22,837 nt of DNA, from positions 1-22,837 of the forward strand of contig CAZVWW010000026.1 of the NCBI GenBank assembly GCA_964631265.1. The letters are read 5' to 3'. Position numbers and translations under genes: made by a program. This DNA comes from CAZVWW01 sp964631265. Its GTDB lineage: Bacteria > Thermotogota > Thermotogae > MWEM01. Position 1 is the stretch's first letter; every line of letters begins with the position of its first letter. The notes beneath the pieces are model-generated. The model was not told where the DNA came from, made no database searches, and saw only the letters and a program-made list of their open reading frames with translations. Of this stretch, positions 13,846 to 22,107 are shown one piece after another.

Positions 13846-15249
13846 TTGAGATTAAACAGTTTATCGGCAGAGGAATTATATCAATACAATCGGAAAAATG
13901 AAACGCCCTTTAACGGCAGATTCTTTCACGAAAGGACCAAACGATACGATCGTTCCCTCAAGGCCTTTATCTCCCTCCCGGAAAAAACTGACAGCCCGGG
14001 TATCCCTTATGCGCTGAAAGACAACATCATGTGCAGGGGGACGCGAACCACCTGTGCCAGTCAGATGCTCTGGAATTATGATTCAGTCTATGATGCCACC
14101 GTCGTCAAAAGGTTGAGAAGCAGGGGATTTTATGTCATGGGAAAGACAAACATGGACGAATTTTCCATGGGGTCATCAACCGGTAACTCCGCCTTTTTCT
14201 CCACCAGGAATCCCTGGAACTTGAAAAGAAGTCCGGGTGGAAGCAGTGGCGGGTCTGCCGTTGCTGTATCAACCATGATGGTCCCGTTTGCGTTAGGGTC
14301 CGATTCAGGCGGATCGATCCGGATACCGGCATCGTTCTGCGGGGTGGTCGGTTATAAACCCACATACTCGCTTATATCGCGTTACGGGCTCGTTGAATAC
14401 GCCTCTTCTTTCGATCAGATTGGTCCCATCACCCGATCGGTCAGAGACGCTGCTTTTATTGTTCAGTTCATCGCCGGCGGTGATGAAAACGATTCGATAA
14501 CCCGTGAACTCAAAACCGATCTCTTGAAAGAGATTGAGACCCCCATAGAGAAGAAACGGATCGCTATTATCAATGAGCTGACCGACAAATGCTCCCCGGA
14601 GATCAAGAGACTCTTCAACACCGCTGTTGAAAAAGTGAAATGGACGGGTGCCACCGTTGATGAGATTAGTCTCAGCGAGTTACACAATTCACTCACCGTC
14701 TATCACATCCTCAGTTCTGCCGAGGCCTCCTCCAATCTCAACAGATTCGACGGGATCAACTTTGGATTGCGGGTGGACGCCAGCGGACATGAGGCCCTCA
14801 ATGTCAAGACGCGCAGCAGCGGATTCGGCCCGGAAGTGAAAAGACGCATCCTCCTGGGCACCTTCGTCTTAAAAAGGAGCTTCTACGCGGACTATTACAA
14901 AAAGGCCCAACTGGTGCGCACCCTTATCGCTGAGAAGTTACTCACCCTCTTCAAAGCATACGACGCCGTTATATCTCCAACCAGTCCAATCCTCCCCCCC
15001 CGTTTCAGCGAGTTGAAGGATCCGCTTAAGGAACACGCCATTGACAGCAATACCGTTGTTGCTAACCTTGCCGGACTTCCGGCCCTGTCGATTCCCATGG
15101 GAATGATACGGGGACTTCCCGTTGGAATACAACTCATGGGGGCCCCCTTTCACGATCATATCCTCCTGCAGATCGCAAGAAATCTGGAAAAATCCTTCGG
15201 GCTTTACGAAGACGGCAATTATCCGGTTCCTTCTCTGAAAGAGGATTAG
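13846..15249 (+). CDS. gatA: Glu-tRNA(Gln)/Asp-tRNA(Asn) amidotransferase subunit A
   Basis: GatA is the amidase subunit that hydrolyses glutamine and supplies ammonia to GatB for conversion of Glu-tRNA(Gln) or Asp-tRNA(Asn). The amidase-signature triad is visible: Lys58 in YALKDN, the cis-Ser at 133 in PGGSSGGSA, and the nucleophile Ser157 in GSDSGGSIRIP. The 467-residue length is close to the family norm with a slightly short N-terminus. The start is TTG at 13846, preceded by GGGGG at a seven-base spacing. gatB follows two bases after the stop. No gatC is present in the window; it must be encoded elsewhere if the usual GatCAB complex is formed. Confidence 0.95.
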   Translation: MRLNSLSAEELYQYNRKNETPFNGRFFHERTKRYDRSLKAFISLPEKTDSPGIPYALKDNIMCRGTRTTCASQMLWNYDSVYDATVVKRLRSRGFYVMGKTNMDEFSMGSSTGNSAFFSTRNPWNLKRSPGGSSGGSAVAVSTMMVPFALGSDSGGSIRIPASFCGVVGYKPTYSLISRYGLVEYASSFDQIGPITRSVRDAAFIVQFIAGGDENDSITRELKTDLLKEIETPIEKKRIAIINELTDKCSPEIKRLFNTAVEKVKWTGATVDEISLSELHNSLTVYHILSSAEASSNLNRFDGINFGLRVDASGHEALNVKTRSSGFGPEVKRRILLGTFVLKRSFYADYYKKAQLVRTLIAEKLLTLFKAYDAVISPTSPILPPRFSELKDPLKEHAIDSNTVVANLAGLPALSIPMGMIRGLPVGIQLMGAPFHDHILLQIARNLEKSFGLYEDGNYPVPSLKED

Positions 15250-15251
15250 AG

Positions 15252-16694
15252 ATGTATAAAACAAGGATAGGCCTCGAGATCCATGTCCAGCTTGCAACAG
15301 CGACCAAGGCATTCTGCCGATGCAGCACCGATACGACACGGGTACAGGCCAATCAGAATACCTGCCCGGTCTGTACAGGCCAGCCCGGTGCATTACCGGC
15401 CCTCAACCGGGAGATGATCCACCTCTCCATAAAGGCCGCCAGAGGCCTGAGATGCAAACTGAACACAGGAACCCGATTTGACCGGAAGAACTATCTCTAT
15501 CCCGATCTCCCCAAAGGCTATCAGATCACCCAATACTACACACCGCTCGCTGAAAACGGCTATTTATCTCTTTACAAAAACAACCGTTCAAAGAAAGTTC
15601 CCATCCGGCGCCTCCACATGGAAGAGGATTCGGGTAAGACAACCTACAGAAGAGATAAAAAAACAAACAGACGTGAACAACTGATTGACTACAACAGAAG
15701 CGGTGTTCCTCTGATAGAGATCGTGACTGATCCTATCCTGGATTCTCCCGATGAGGCTTCTCAGTTCTTTGAATGGCTCAGAATAACACTGATACGCCTG
15801 GGGATTACCAACGGCGGTTTGGAAAAGGGGGAGATGCGATGTGATGCCAATATCTCTATTCAAGACAGTGAAACAGGTCAAAAAACCGAAAAAGTTGAGA
15901 TCAAAAACCTCAATTCATTCAAATACCTGAGACAGGCACTTGATTACGAGGAGAAGCGATTAACCCGGATGCTGACTTCCAAAGAGTGTGACCCTTCCCA
16001 AACACGCGGTTGGGATGAAAAAAGACGGGCAACCTATCTGCTCCGGACAAAAGAGACGATCGGTGATTATCGATACTTCCCGGAGCCGAACCTGCCGCTC
16101 ATAGATCTCGACGAGCTCCCCGTTATAAAACCTGAAATCCCGGAACTCCCGGACGAACTGTTACAGCGATTGATTGGCGAATACGGTCTTTCAGAGGAAT
16201 ATGCGAAGGTACTGGCCTGTGACCTGCCCCTTTGCCGGCTCTTTGAGGAGACAAGCCGATACGTCAACCCCCGGAGAATCATTAAATGGCTCATGGGAGA
16301 GGTCCGGAAAAAACTGAAAGAAACCGGACAATCCGTTGACGAAACAAAACTGACACCGCTGAAACTCAAAGACCTCATCGAAAACATCAAGAGCGGCCGG
16401 ATCACGAACTCAGCCGGAAAAAAACTTTTAAAAAAGATCATGACATCGGAGAAAAGTGTCCACAACCTGATCGAAGAGACAGGCATGGCCCAGATTCGGG
16501 ACCGGGATTATCTCGATGAGCTCTTTCTTAATGTGATGGCGGAACATCCGGAACAGGTCGAGGCCTACCGATACGGCAAAGAGGGCCTGCTCAAATATTT
16601 CATTGGCCTCATGATGAAACGGACCCGGGGCAAAAGCGACCCGGGAATTGTTGCCGAAATCGCCAAAAGGAGACTAAATGAAGGAGAAAAATGA
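15252..16694 (+). CDS. gatB: Glu-tRNA(Gln)/Asp-tRNA(Asn) amidotransferase subunit B
   Basis: The 480-residue GatB is the kinase/transamidase subunit that phosphorylates the misacylated tRNA and binds its acceptor end. The N-terminus GLEIHVQL, the zinc-site cysteines (CRCS and CPVCTGQPG), DRKNYLYPDLPKGYQITQ, RLHMEEDSGK, DYNRSGVPLIEIVTDP, MRCDANISI and EIKNLNSFKYLRQAL are all standard. The C-terminal YqeY-like helical tail domain (about residues 335-480) ends in FIGLMMKRTRGKSDP. It starts two bases after gatA with an AGAGGA ribosome site. Its TGA stop overlaps the next small gene by 17 bases. Confidence 0.96.
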   Translation: MYKTRIGLEIHVQLATATKAFCRCSTDTTRVQANQNTCPVCTGQPGALPALNREMIHLSIKAARGLRCKLNTGTRFDRKNYLYPDLPKGYQITQYYTPLAENGYLSLYKNNRSKKVPIRRLHMEEDSGKTTYRRDKKTNRREQLIDYNRSGVPLIEIVTDPILDSPDEASQFFEWLRITLIRLGITNGGLEKGEMRCDANISIQDSETGQKTEKVEIKNLNSFKYLRQALDYEEKRLTRMLTSKECDPSQTRGWDEKRRATYLLRTKETIGDYRYFPEPNLPLIDLDELPVIKPEIPELPDELLQRLIGEYGLSEEYAKVLACDLPLCRLFEETSRYVNPRRIIKWLMGEVRKKLKETGQSVDETKLTPLKLKDLIENIKSGRITNSAGKKLLKKIMTSEKSVHNLIEETGMAQIRDRDYLDELFLNVMAEHPEQVEAYRYGKEGLLKYFIGLMMKRTRGKSDPGIVAEIAKRRLNEGEK

Positions 16695-16884
16695 CAGTTC
16701 CGAAGCCGTAAGGCTGCATAGAATTGAGCAGAAGATAGACCAGCTGCAAAAATTCCTAAACAACGAATACCAGGATCTCACAGAAGAGGTCGAAAAGCTC
16801 AACAAGAACTTCACATCCCTTGAGATCATGTTCTACGTGTTGCTTGGCCTATCGGTGCTCACACTCGTTGTAACCCTTTTATAA
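16678..16884 (+). CDS. Small coiled-coil single-pass membrane protein
   Basis: I do not recognise a family for this 68-residue protein. Residues 10-45 form a strongly predicted amphipathic or coiled-coil helix with heptad-spaced Leu/Ile/Phe (IEQKIDQLQKFLNNEY, then LTEEVEKLNKNF). Residues 48-68 are one hydrophobic membrane helix that ends at the C-terminus (a tail-anchored layout). Translation is supported by AAGGAG just before the ATG and by the 17-base overlap with gatB, which implies coupling to the amidotransferase operon. It ends four bases from the convergent EamA stop, and a 12-base palindrome (ATAAGG-CCTTAT) spans both stop codons. Confidence 0.75.
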   Translation: MKEKNDSSEAVRLHRIEQKIDQLQKFLNNEYQDLTEEVEKLNKNFTSLEIMFYVLLGLSVLTLVVTLL

Positions 16885-16888
16885 GGCC

Positions 16889-17782
16889 TTATTTCGAAAC
16901 CCTTTTCCGGTCTTTACTCTTGATATAGACGAAGAGGACAAGCCCGAGAACACCGAGATACAACCCCGCCTGCTGAGACAGATGAACGGGCTCTGCCAGA
17001 AAGAGGCCGGCCCAGACAACACTGAGAACCGGCTCCCCGATAAGCGCTATGGAGACCTCCGGTGTGGTAAACGTCTTGAGAGCATAATTCACACTCAGAT
17101 ACCCGAAAAAAGAGCAGGCGATGCCAAGCCAGAGGATGATGACTAATTCACGTGTGTTGTGAATCATGAGGGAGATATCCTGAACCCTCAGAAGAACCAG
17201 CAGAAAGAGACAGGCGATCGAATAGGTCACGATATTGAAACGAATCGGACCGGCCTTTTGAACCGCCTTTCGTGCCACCAGAAAGTAAATGCTCACCATC
17301 GCTATCCCCAGGACGGCCAGAAGATCGCCCGTGCCCAGAACCGGATCACGGATGATGTCACGCCAGGTCATTATCGTTATCCCTGAAAAGCTTATAATCA
17401 GAGGAATGGAGAGTTTCAGAGACAGCCCCTCCCGATAGAAAATCCAACTGAGAATACTGACGAGAATCGGCTGGATCAGAATCGGCACGACACCGCCGGC
17501 AACTGTCGTATAAGAGAACGAAGTAATCCAAATAAAGAAATGAAGGGCCAGGAAGAGTCCGCCGAGTGAGAAGAATAAAAAATCCCTCCGGCTCATTTTA
17601 TACGGGGATTTCTCCCGTTTTAACAGAAAAAAGACAAGAAAAGCGATCAACCCGAAGAACAAGCGATAAAAAGCCAGTTTCATGGGCTGGAACGTGTACA
17701 GCTTAATAACAGGACCTGCTGTCGAGAGGACAATGACTCCCGACAGCAGGATAATAAGCGGTGTTAAAGCCTTCTTTATCAT
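16889..17782 (-). CDS. EamA-type (DMT superfamily) transporter
   Basis: The 297-residue protein has ten hydrophobic helices arranged as two repeated EamA units of five. The typical markers are present: FQPMKLAFYRLFFGLIAF in the first half, VVPILIQPILVSILSWIFYRE before the central loop, and IALIGEPVLSVVWAGLFLAEP in the second. These proteins move metabolites such as amino acids or nucleosides, usually outward. Substrate cannot be told from sequence. Its ATG overlaps the stop of the Ca2+-ATPase gene by four bases (ATGA), so it is coupled to that gene. Confidence 0.88.
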   Translation of the reverse strand: MIKKALTPLIILLSGVIVLSTAGPVIKLYTFQPMKLAFYRLFFGLIAFLVFFLLKREKSPYKMSRRDFLFFSLGGLFLALHFFIWITSFSYTTVAGGVVPILIQPILVSILSWIFYREGLSLKLSIPLIISFSGITIMTWRDIIRDPVLGTGDLLAVLGIAMVSIYFLVARKAVQKAGPIRFNIVTYSIACLFLLVLLRVQDISLMIHNTRELVIILWLGIACSFFGYLSVNYALKTFTTPEVSIALIGEPVLSVVWAGLFLAEPVHLSQQAGLYLGVLGLVLFVYIKSKDRKRVSK

Positions 17783-20481
17783 CTTCTGATGAGTTTGTAC
17801 AGTTCATAGACCCAGACGATTAACTGGGCAAAGAAAAGTGACAACAGAAGCTCTTTCAGGTTCAGGGCTGTTGTGCTGAACACATTTTGGAAGAGCGGTA
17901 CGTATATGACCGAGAGTTGCAGGAGCATCCCGAACAACACAGCGACCAGCAGATAAGGATTTCTCAACAGGCTGTTCTTAAAGACGGACTCATTGCTTCG
18001 AACCGTGAACGAGAAGAACAACTGGGAGAAGACCAGCGTTGAAAAGAGGATGGTTCTCCAATTTGCCATGGCGTTGTTCTTAAACGAGATCCCCGGTATG
18101 AGTGCAAGGGCTGCCATGATCAACCCGATGAATATCAGGGCAAACCAGCTTGCCCCAACGATATTTTTACCGACCGGGTTGGGCTTTCTCTTCATGATAT
18201 TCTTCTCGGGAGGCTCCAGGGATATGGCGAGGGCCGGGAGGCCGTCACTGACAAGATTGACCCACAATATCTGAAGGGGCAGCAACGGCAGGGACAGCCC
18301 GAGGAACGGCCCCATCAACATGATCCAAATCTCCGCGATATTGGATGCGAGGATGTATTTGATGAATTTTTGTACATTGTCGAAGATGGTCCTTCCCTCT
18401 TTAACAGCTGCCACAATGGTGGAGAAGTTGTCATCCAGGAGGACCATATCGCTGACCTCCTTCGAGACGTCTGTACCGGTAATCCCCATCGCGATTCCGA
18501 TATCAGCGCTTTTCAGCGCCGGTGCATCGTTCACACCGTCACCGGTCATTGCGACGGTATTCCCCTCTCTCTTCAATGAGTTGACAATGGCTATCTTGTT
18601 CTCCGGGCTGACCCTTGCAAAGACTGATTTTTCCCGGACAATATCATCGATCTCTTTCTCGCTCATGTCGCTTAAAACGTTGCCCTTGACAACCTCACTT
18701 TTGTCGTGGATTATATCGAGCTTCTTTGCGATGAAGCCGGCCGTAAGCGGATGATCCCCCGTTATCATAATCGGCCTGATACCGGCTTCCTGTGCCGTTT
18801 TAACCGCTTCTTTCACCCCTTCCCGGGCCGGGTCCATCATCCCGAATATCCCGAGGAAGGTCAGACCTTTCTCTTCAAAATTCTCTATCTCATCCTCTTC
18901 CAGGCTGTTTTTGTAGGCGATACCAAGGACCCTCATACCGTTTGAGGCCAGTTTATCGTGCGTTTCGATGATTCTCTTTCGCCATTCGTCGTCCAGTTCA
19001 AAAAATTCCTCTCCATCAAGGACGTGATCACATCTCTCCAGCAGTATATCAATCGCGCCTTTTGTGATGGCCAGTCTGGATCCGATTTTGAGATAATCGA
19101 AGAATCTGAGTAGCTGGTTGTTCTCCTGCTTCAGCATCTCCCGGTTGATGGTGTGAATCGTTGTCATTCTCTTTCTCTTACTGTCAAAGGGGAGCTCATG
19201 GATTCTCGGGAAGATATCCTCATACGCTTCCTTTTCGATACCAATCCTCTTCGAGGCATACAAAAGAGCTCCCTCTGTGGGATCACCAATCAGATCCACC
19301 TGCTGTTTCTTGTTTCTGGGCGGTTTAACGATGGCATCGTTGCATAGTGTTCCGCCAACCAGCATCATATTCAACGCGCTCTGATCATCCTCGGGCAGGG
19401 TATCCGGGTCATCTTTGTCCTCTCTTCCGAAATCCAGCCGGTTTCCGGCCAGTTCAAGGATGGTGACCCGCATCTTGTTCTCGGTGATGGTTCCTGTCTT
19501 ATCCGAGCAGATGGTATTAACCGATCCCAGGGTTTCGACCGCCATCAGTTTCCTGATCAGGGCGTTGCGTTTCAGCATCCTTCTGGCTCCCAGGGCGAGG
19601 GCTATTGTCACAACAGTCGGCAAACTCTCCGGCACTGCGGCGACGGCAAATGAAACAGCTGTCATGAACATCAGTTTCAGATCCTCACCTCTGAGCAGGC
19701 CCATCAGAAAGATAACCGTGACAATGATCAATGAGGCAGCGGCCAGCACATTCCCAAGTCTGTCCAACCTTTTCTGCATCGGGGTCTCTTCTTCCTCTAC
19801 ACTCTGAATCATCGAGGCAATCTTTCCGATCTCAGTATCCATACCGGTTGCCGTGACGATACCGGCTCCTCTGCCATAGGTAACCGCTGTTCCGGAATAG
19901 GCCATGTTCTTTCGATCGGCCAGGTCGGAATTCTCGTTCTCCAATGCTTCAGTGTGCTTCTCAACCCCTTCCGATTCCCCGGTTAAAGCCGATTCCTGTA
20001 TCTTTAGATTTTTTGAGTTGACCAGCCTCATATCAGCGGGGATATAATCCCCGGCTTCAAAAAAGACCAGATCCCCCACGACAATATCCTTTGCAGAGAT
20101 GGTCTTTTCCTCCCCGTCCCGAATCACCGTTACCTTGGGAACCGAGAGTTTTTTCAACGCACTCATGGCCTTCTCTGCTCTGTATTCCTGACTAAAACCG
20201 ATAAAGGCGTTAATGAGCAGGATGATCGAGATGACGACCATATCTCTTATCTCACCGATAAAACCGGTGATGAGCGCCGCTATCAACAACACAATGATGA
20301 TGGTGGAGGCAAACTGGCTCAAAAAGATCTTAAGAGGACCCTTCCCCTTTTTCTCTTTCAGTTCATTTTTACCATGTTCATCAAGTCTTCTTTTTGCCTC
20401 ATTACTGCTCAATCCCTCTTTGCTATCTGTGTTGAATGCCTTGCACACATCTTCAACACTCTGAACAAACCAATTTTTCAA
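17779..20481 (-). CDS. P-type Ca2+-transporting ATPase (SERCA/PacL type)
   Basis: The 900-residue P2A-type pump has all domains in order. These are the N-terminal cation-ATPase segment, the actuator with LTGES (about 166-170), and the phosphorylation site SDKTGT with Asp327. The nucleotide domain with TKGAID, the hinge MITGDHPLTA and MTGDGVNDAPALK follow. Calcium-site residues match SERCA well: Glu in AAVPESLP (M4), Asn and Glu in ASNIAEI (M5), and Asn/Ser/Asp in NLVSDGLPA (M6), where Ser replaces the SERCA Thr. It exports Ca2+ from the cytoplasm with ATP. The start chosen is TTG at 20481, five bases after GGGTGA; a GTG at 20490 would overlap that ribosome site. A -10 box lies upstream, and the EamA gene is coupled at the 3' end. 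Confidence 0.93.
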   Translation of the reverse strand: MKNWFVQSVEDVCKAFNTDSKEGLSSNEAKRRLDEHGKNELKEKKGKGPLKIFLSQFASTIIIVLLIAALITGFIGEIRDMVVISIILLINAFIGFSQEYRAEKAMSALKKLSVPKVTVIRDGEEKTISAKDIVVGDLVFFEAGDYIPADMRLVNSKNLKIQESALTGESEGVEKHTEALENENSDLADRKNMAYSGTAVTYGRGAGIVTATGMDTEIGKIASMIQSVEEEETPMQKRLDRLGNVLAAASLIIVTVIFLMGLLRGEDLKLMFMTAVSFAVAAVPESLPTVVTIALALGARRMLKRNALIRKLMAVETLGSVNTICSDKTGTITENKMRVTILELAGNRLDFGREDKDDPDTLPEDDQSALNMMLVGGTLCNDAIVKPPRNKKQQVDLIGDPTEGALLYASKRIGIEKEAYEDIFPRIHELPFDSKRKRMTTIHTINREMLKQENNQLLRFFDYLKIGSRLAITKGAIDILLERCDHVLDGEEFFELDDEWRKRIIETHDKLASNGMRVLGIAYKNSLEEDEIENFEEKGLTFLGIFGMMDPAREGVKEAVKTAQEAGIRPIMITGDHPLTAGFIAKKLDIIHDKSEVVKGNVLSDMSEKEIDDIVREKSVFARVSPENKIAIVNSLKREGNTVAMTGDGVNDAPALKSADIGIAMGITGTDVSKEVSDMVLLDDNFSTIVAAVKEGRTIFDNVQKFIKYILASNIAEIWIMLMGPFLGLSLPLLPLQILWVNLVSDGLPALAISLEPPEKNIMKRKPNPVGKNIVGASWFALIFIGLIMAALALIPGISFKNNAMANWRTILFSTLVFSQLFFSFTVRSNESVFKNSLLRNPYLLVAVLFGMLLQLSVIYVPLFQNVFSTTALNLKELLLSLFFAQLIVWVYELYKLIRR

Positions 20482-20518
20482 GAGAATCACCCTTTTTTAT
20501 CAAAAAATCCACGAGGAC

Positions 20519-20524
20519 ATTATA
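20519..20524 (-). promoter_or_regulatory. -10 box for the Ca2+-ATPase operon
   Basis: A consensus TATAAT on the minus strand lies about 38 bases before the ATPase start and just downstream of the kinase-operon terminator. The -35 region is a poor match. Confidence 0.5.
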
Positions 20525-20547
20525 CTACATTGACCCCCGTTTTAGCC

Positions 20548-20571
20548 AAAAAAAACGCCCCGCGAAGGGCG
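20548..20571 (-). terminator. Intrinsic terminator of the sugar kinase operon
   Basis: On the minus strand CGCCCT-TCGC-GGGGCG (one G-U pair) is followed directly by eight T residues. It starts one base after the FGGY kinase stop codon. This is a standard rho-independent terminator separating the sugar operon from the ATPase operon. Confidence 0.9.
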
Positions 20572-20572
20572 A

Positions 20573-22096
20573 TTATATCTTTTTCATCAGATCGGCATTC
20601 CTCTCGTATAATGCCTTGTATATATCAAACTGCTTTTTATAGACTGCTCTGTTTTGCGGATCCGGTGGAATCGGCTCTTCGTACTGAACCCATTCTTTGA
20701 TCTTTTCGTCTTTCTCAATCAGGCCAATCCCGCGTCCGGCCAAAAAGGCATCGCCGAGCGGGGCTTCGACGTTCTGTGTGGTCCTTTTGACCTTATAACC
20801 GGTGATATCGGCGAAGATTCTCAGCCAGAGAGGCGATTTGGCAGCCCCTCCCACGATGGAACACGTTTCTTCAAGGTCGATTGCCATTGTCCGGGCCGCT
20901 TCCATGTTATGTCTGAGTGAATAGGCAACGCCCTCCAAAAAGGCCCGGTATATATCCGCTTTGGTATGGCTCAGGTTGAGCCCGAAGAGCATCCCCCTGG
21001 CATCCTGATCCCAGATAGGTGAGCGCTCACCCATGAAATAGGGAAGAACAATTAAGCCGTTTGCCCCGGGGGGGCTCCTCCTGGCCTTTAATTCAAGGAG
21101 TTCATAAACAGAGAGGCCGGCCTCCTCCGCCGCTTTCATCTCAACACCACCGAGCTGGTTGGCAAACCATTCAACGATCGCGCCCGACGTTGCACCGCCT
21201 CCAAACGAGTAAACAAGTTTCTCGCCGTTAAGAACATAGGGAAAGCTTACAAGCCCCTTCGACACGCTTGACCCGTCGTGTAAAAAGCCCCAGCACATCG
21301 AAGTTCCCACCATCGCCACATGCTCGCGCTCCCGGATCGTTCCCCCGCTCAACTGGGCCACCGGTGCATCGATCCCGCCGGCGATAACGGGGAGGCCCTT
21401 TTGAAGGCCTGTTTTGCCGGCAAATGTTTCGTTCAAGTAGCCGGCAACAGCCGTGGATTCTACGATCTTTTCCGGAAATTTCGACGGCTCGATTCTCAGT
21501 TCACGCAGCAGTTGATCCGACCAGGTCATCTTCTTCAGATCAAATACCCCGCCGATGTTCCCGGCTGAGGAATAATCCGTGAGATCCTCACCTGTCATGA
21601 GATAGATGAGATAGTCCTTGGGTGTCATCAACCGGTGTGTCTTCTTCCAGATATCCGGCCGGTTGTTCTTCAGCCAGAGTATCTTGGTGATGCCGAAATA
21701 GGAGTCCACATAGTTTCCCGTGATAGACAACAGTGTCTTCCCGTCAATCCGTTCTTTGATCCATTCGGTTTCATCACGGGCCCGTCTGTCCATCCAGATC
21801 AAACAGTTTCCGAGGGGCGTATAGTCGGTATCAACCGGAACTCCGGATCCGCCGTAAAGGCCGCTGACCGCCAGGGCCACGATCTCTTTTTGACCCTTTC
21901 CGGCGCTTTCAACACATTCGCGCACCGCGTCGATAAATCCTTTGACCCAGACCGCCGGATCCTGTTCAACCCGGTTGCCGAGGCTTGTCAGATAATTGTA
22001 CTGTTGATAGCCACTTGAACAGACACGGCCCGTTTCATCAGTCATAACCGCTTTGGTGCCGGAGGTTCCGACATCCACCCCTATGAGATATTGCAT
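20573..22096 (-). CDS. FGGY-family carbohydrate kinase, xylulokinase-like
   Basis: The 507-residue sugar kinase has both FGGY ATPase halves: GVDVGTSGTKA (phosphate 1, Asp8), the GGIDAPVAQLSGG segment with catalytic base Asp243, the linker GVAYSLRHN, and the adenosine motif IVGGAAKSPLW. Overall it is closest to xylulokinases. The sugar-contact segment differs: E. coli XylB has SGQMHG, whereas here residues 78-83 are SGLYGG, so D-xylulose as substrate is uncertain. The start is the ATG at 22096, following AGGAGGGG; a TTG one codon earlier is less likely. It lies 11 bases after an RbsC-type permease, pointing to uptake and phosphorylation of the same pentose, polyol or similar sugar. An intrinsic terminator follows. 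Confidence 0.88.
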   Translation of the reverse strand: MQYLIGVDVGTSGTKAVMTDETGRVCSSGYQQYNYLTSLGNRVEQDPAVWVKGFIDAVRECVESAGKGQKEIVALAVSGLYGGSGVPVDTDYTPLGNCLIWMDRRARDETEWIKERIDGKTLLSITGNYVDSYFGITKILWLKNNRPDIWKKTHRLMTPKDYLIYLMTGEDLTDYSSAGNIGGVFDLKKMTWSDQLLRELRIEPSKFPEKIVESTAVAGYLNETFAGKTGLQKGLPVIAGGIDAPVAQLSGGTIREREHVAMVGTSMCWGFLHDGSSVSKGLVSFPYVLNGEKLVYSFGGGATSGAIVEWFANQLGGVEMKAAEEAGLSVYELLELKARRSPPGANGLIVLPYFMGERSPIWDQDARGMLFGLNLSHTKADIYRAFLEGVAYSLRHNMEAARTMAIDLEETCSIVGGAAKSPLWLRIFADITGYKVKRTTQNVEAPLGDAFLAGRGIGLIEKDEKIKEWVQYEEPIPPDPQNRAVYKKQFDIYKALYERNADLMKKI

Positions 22097-22107
22097 CAAA
22101 CCCCTCC

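Noticed and set aside
14938..15393. 151-codon open frame on the - strand across the gatA-gatB junction
   Set aside because: It is antisense to two unmistakable genes, and its translation is low in hydrophobic periodicity and family motifs; an antisense shadow.
16881..16892. ATAAGG-CCTTAT palindrome as a bidirectional terminator between the small gene and eamA
   Set aside because: The stem is only six bases with no loop and no real T-run; it is noted only as overlapping both stop codons.
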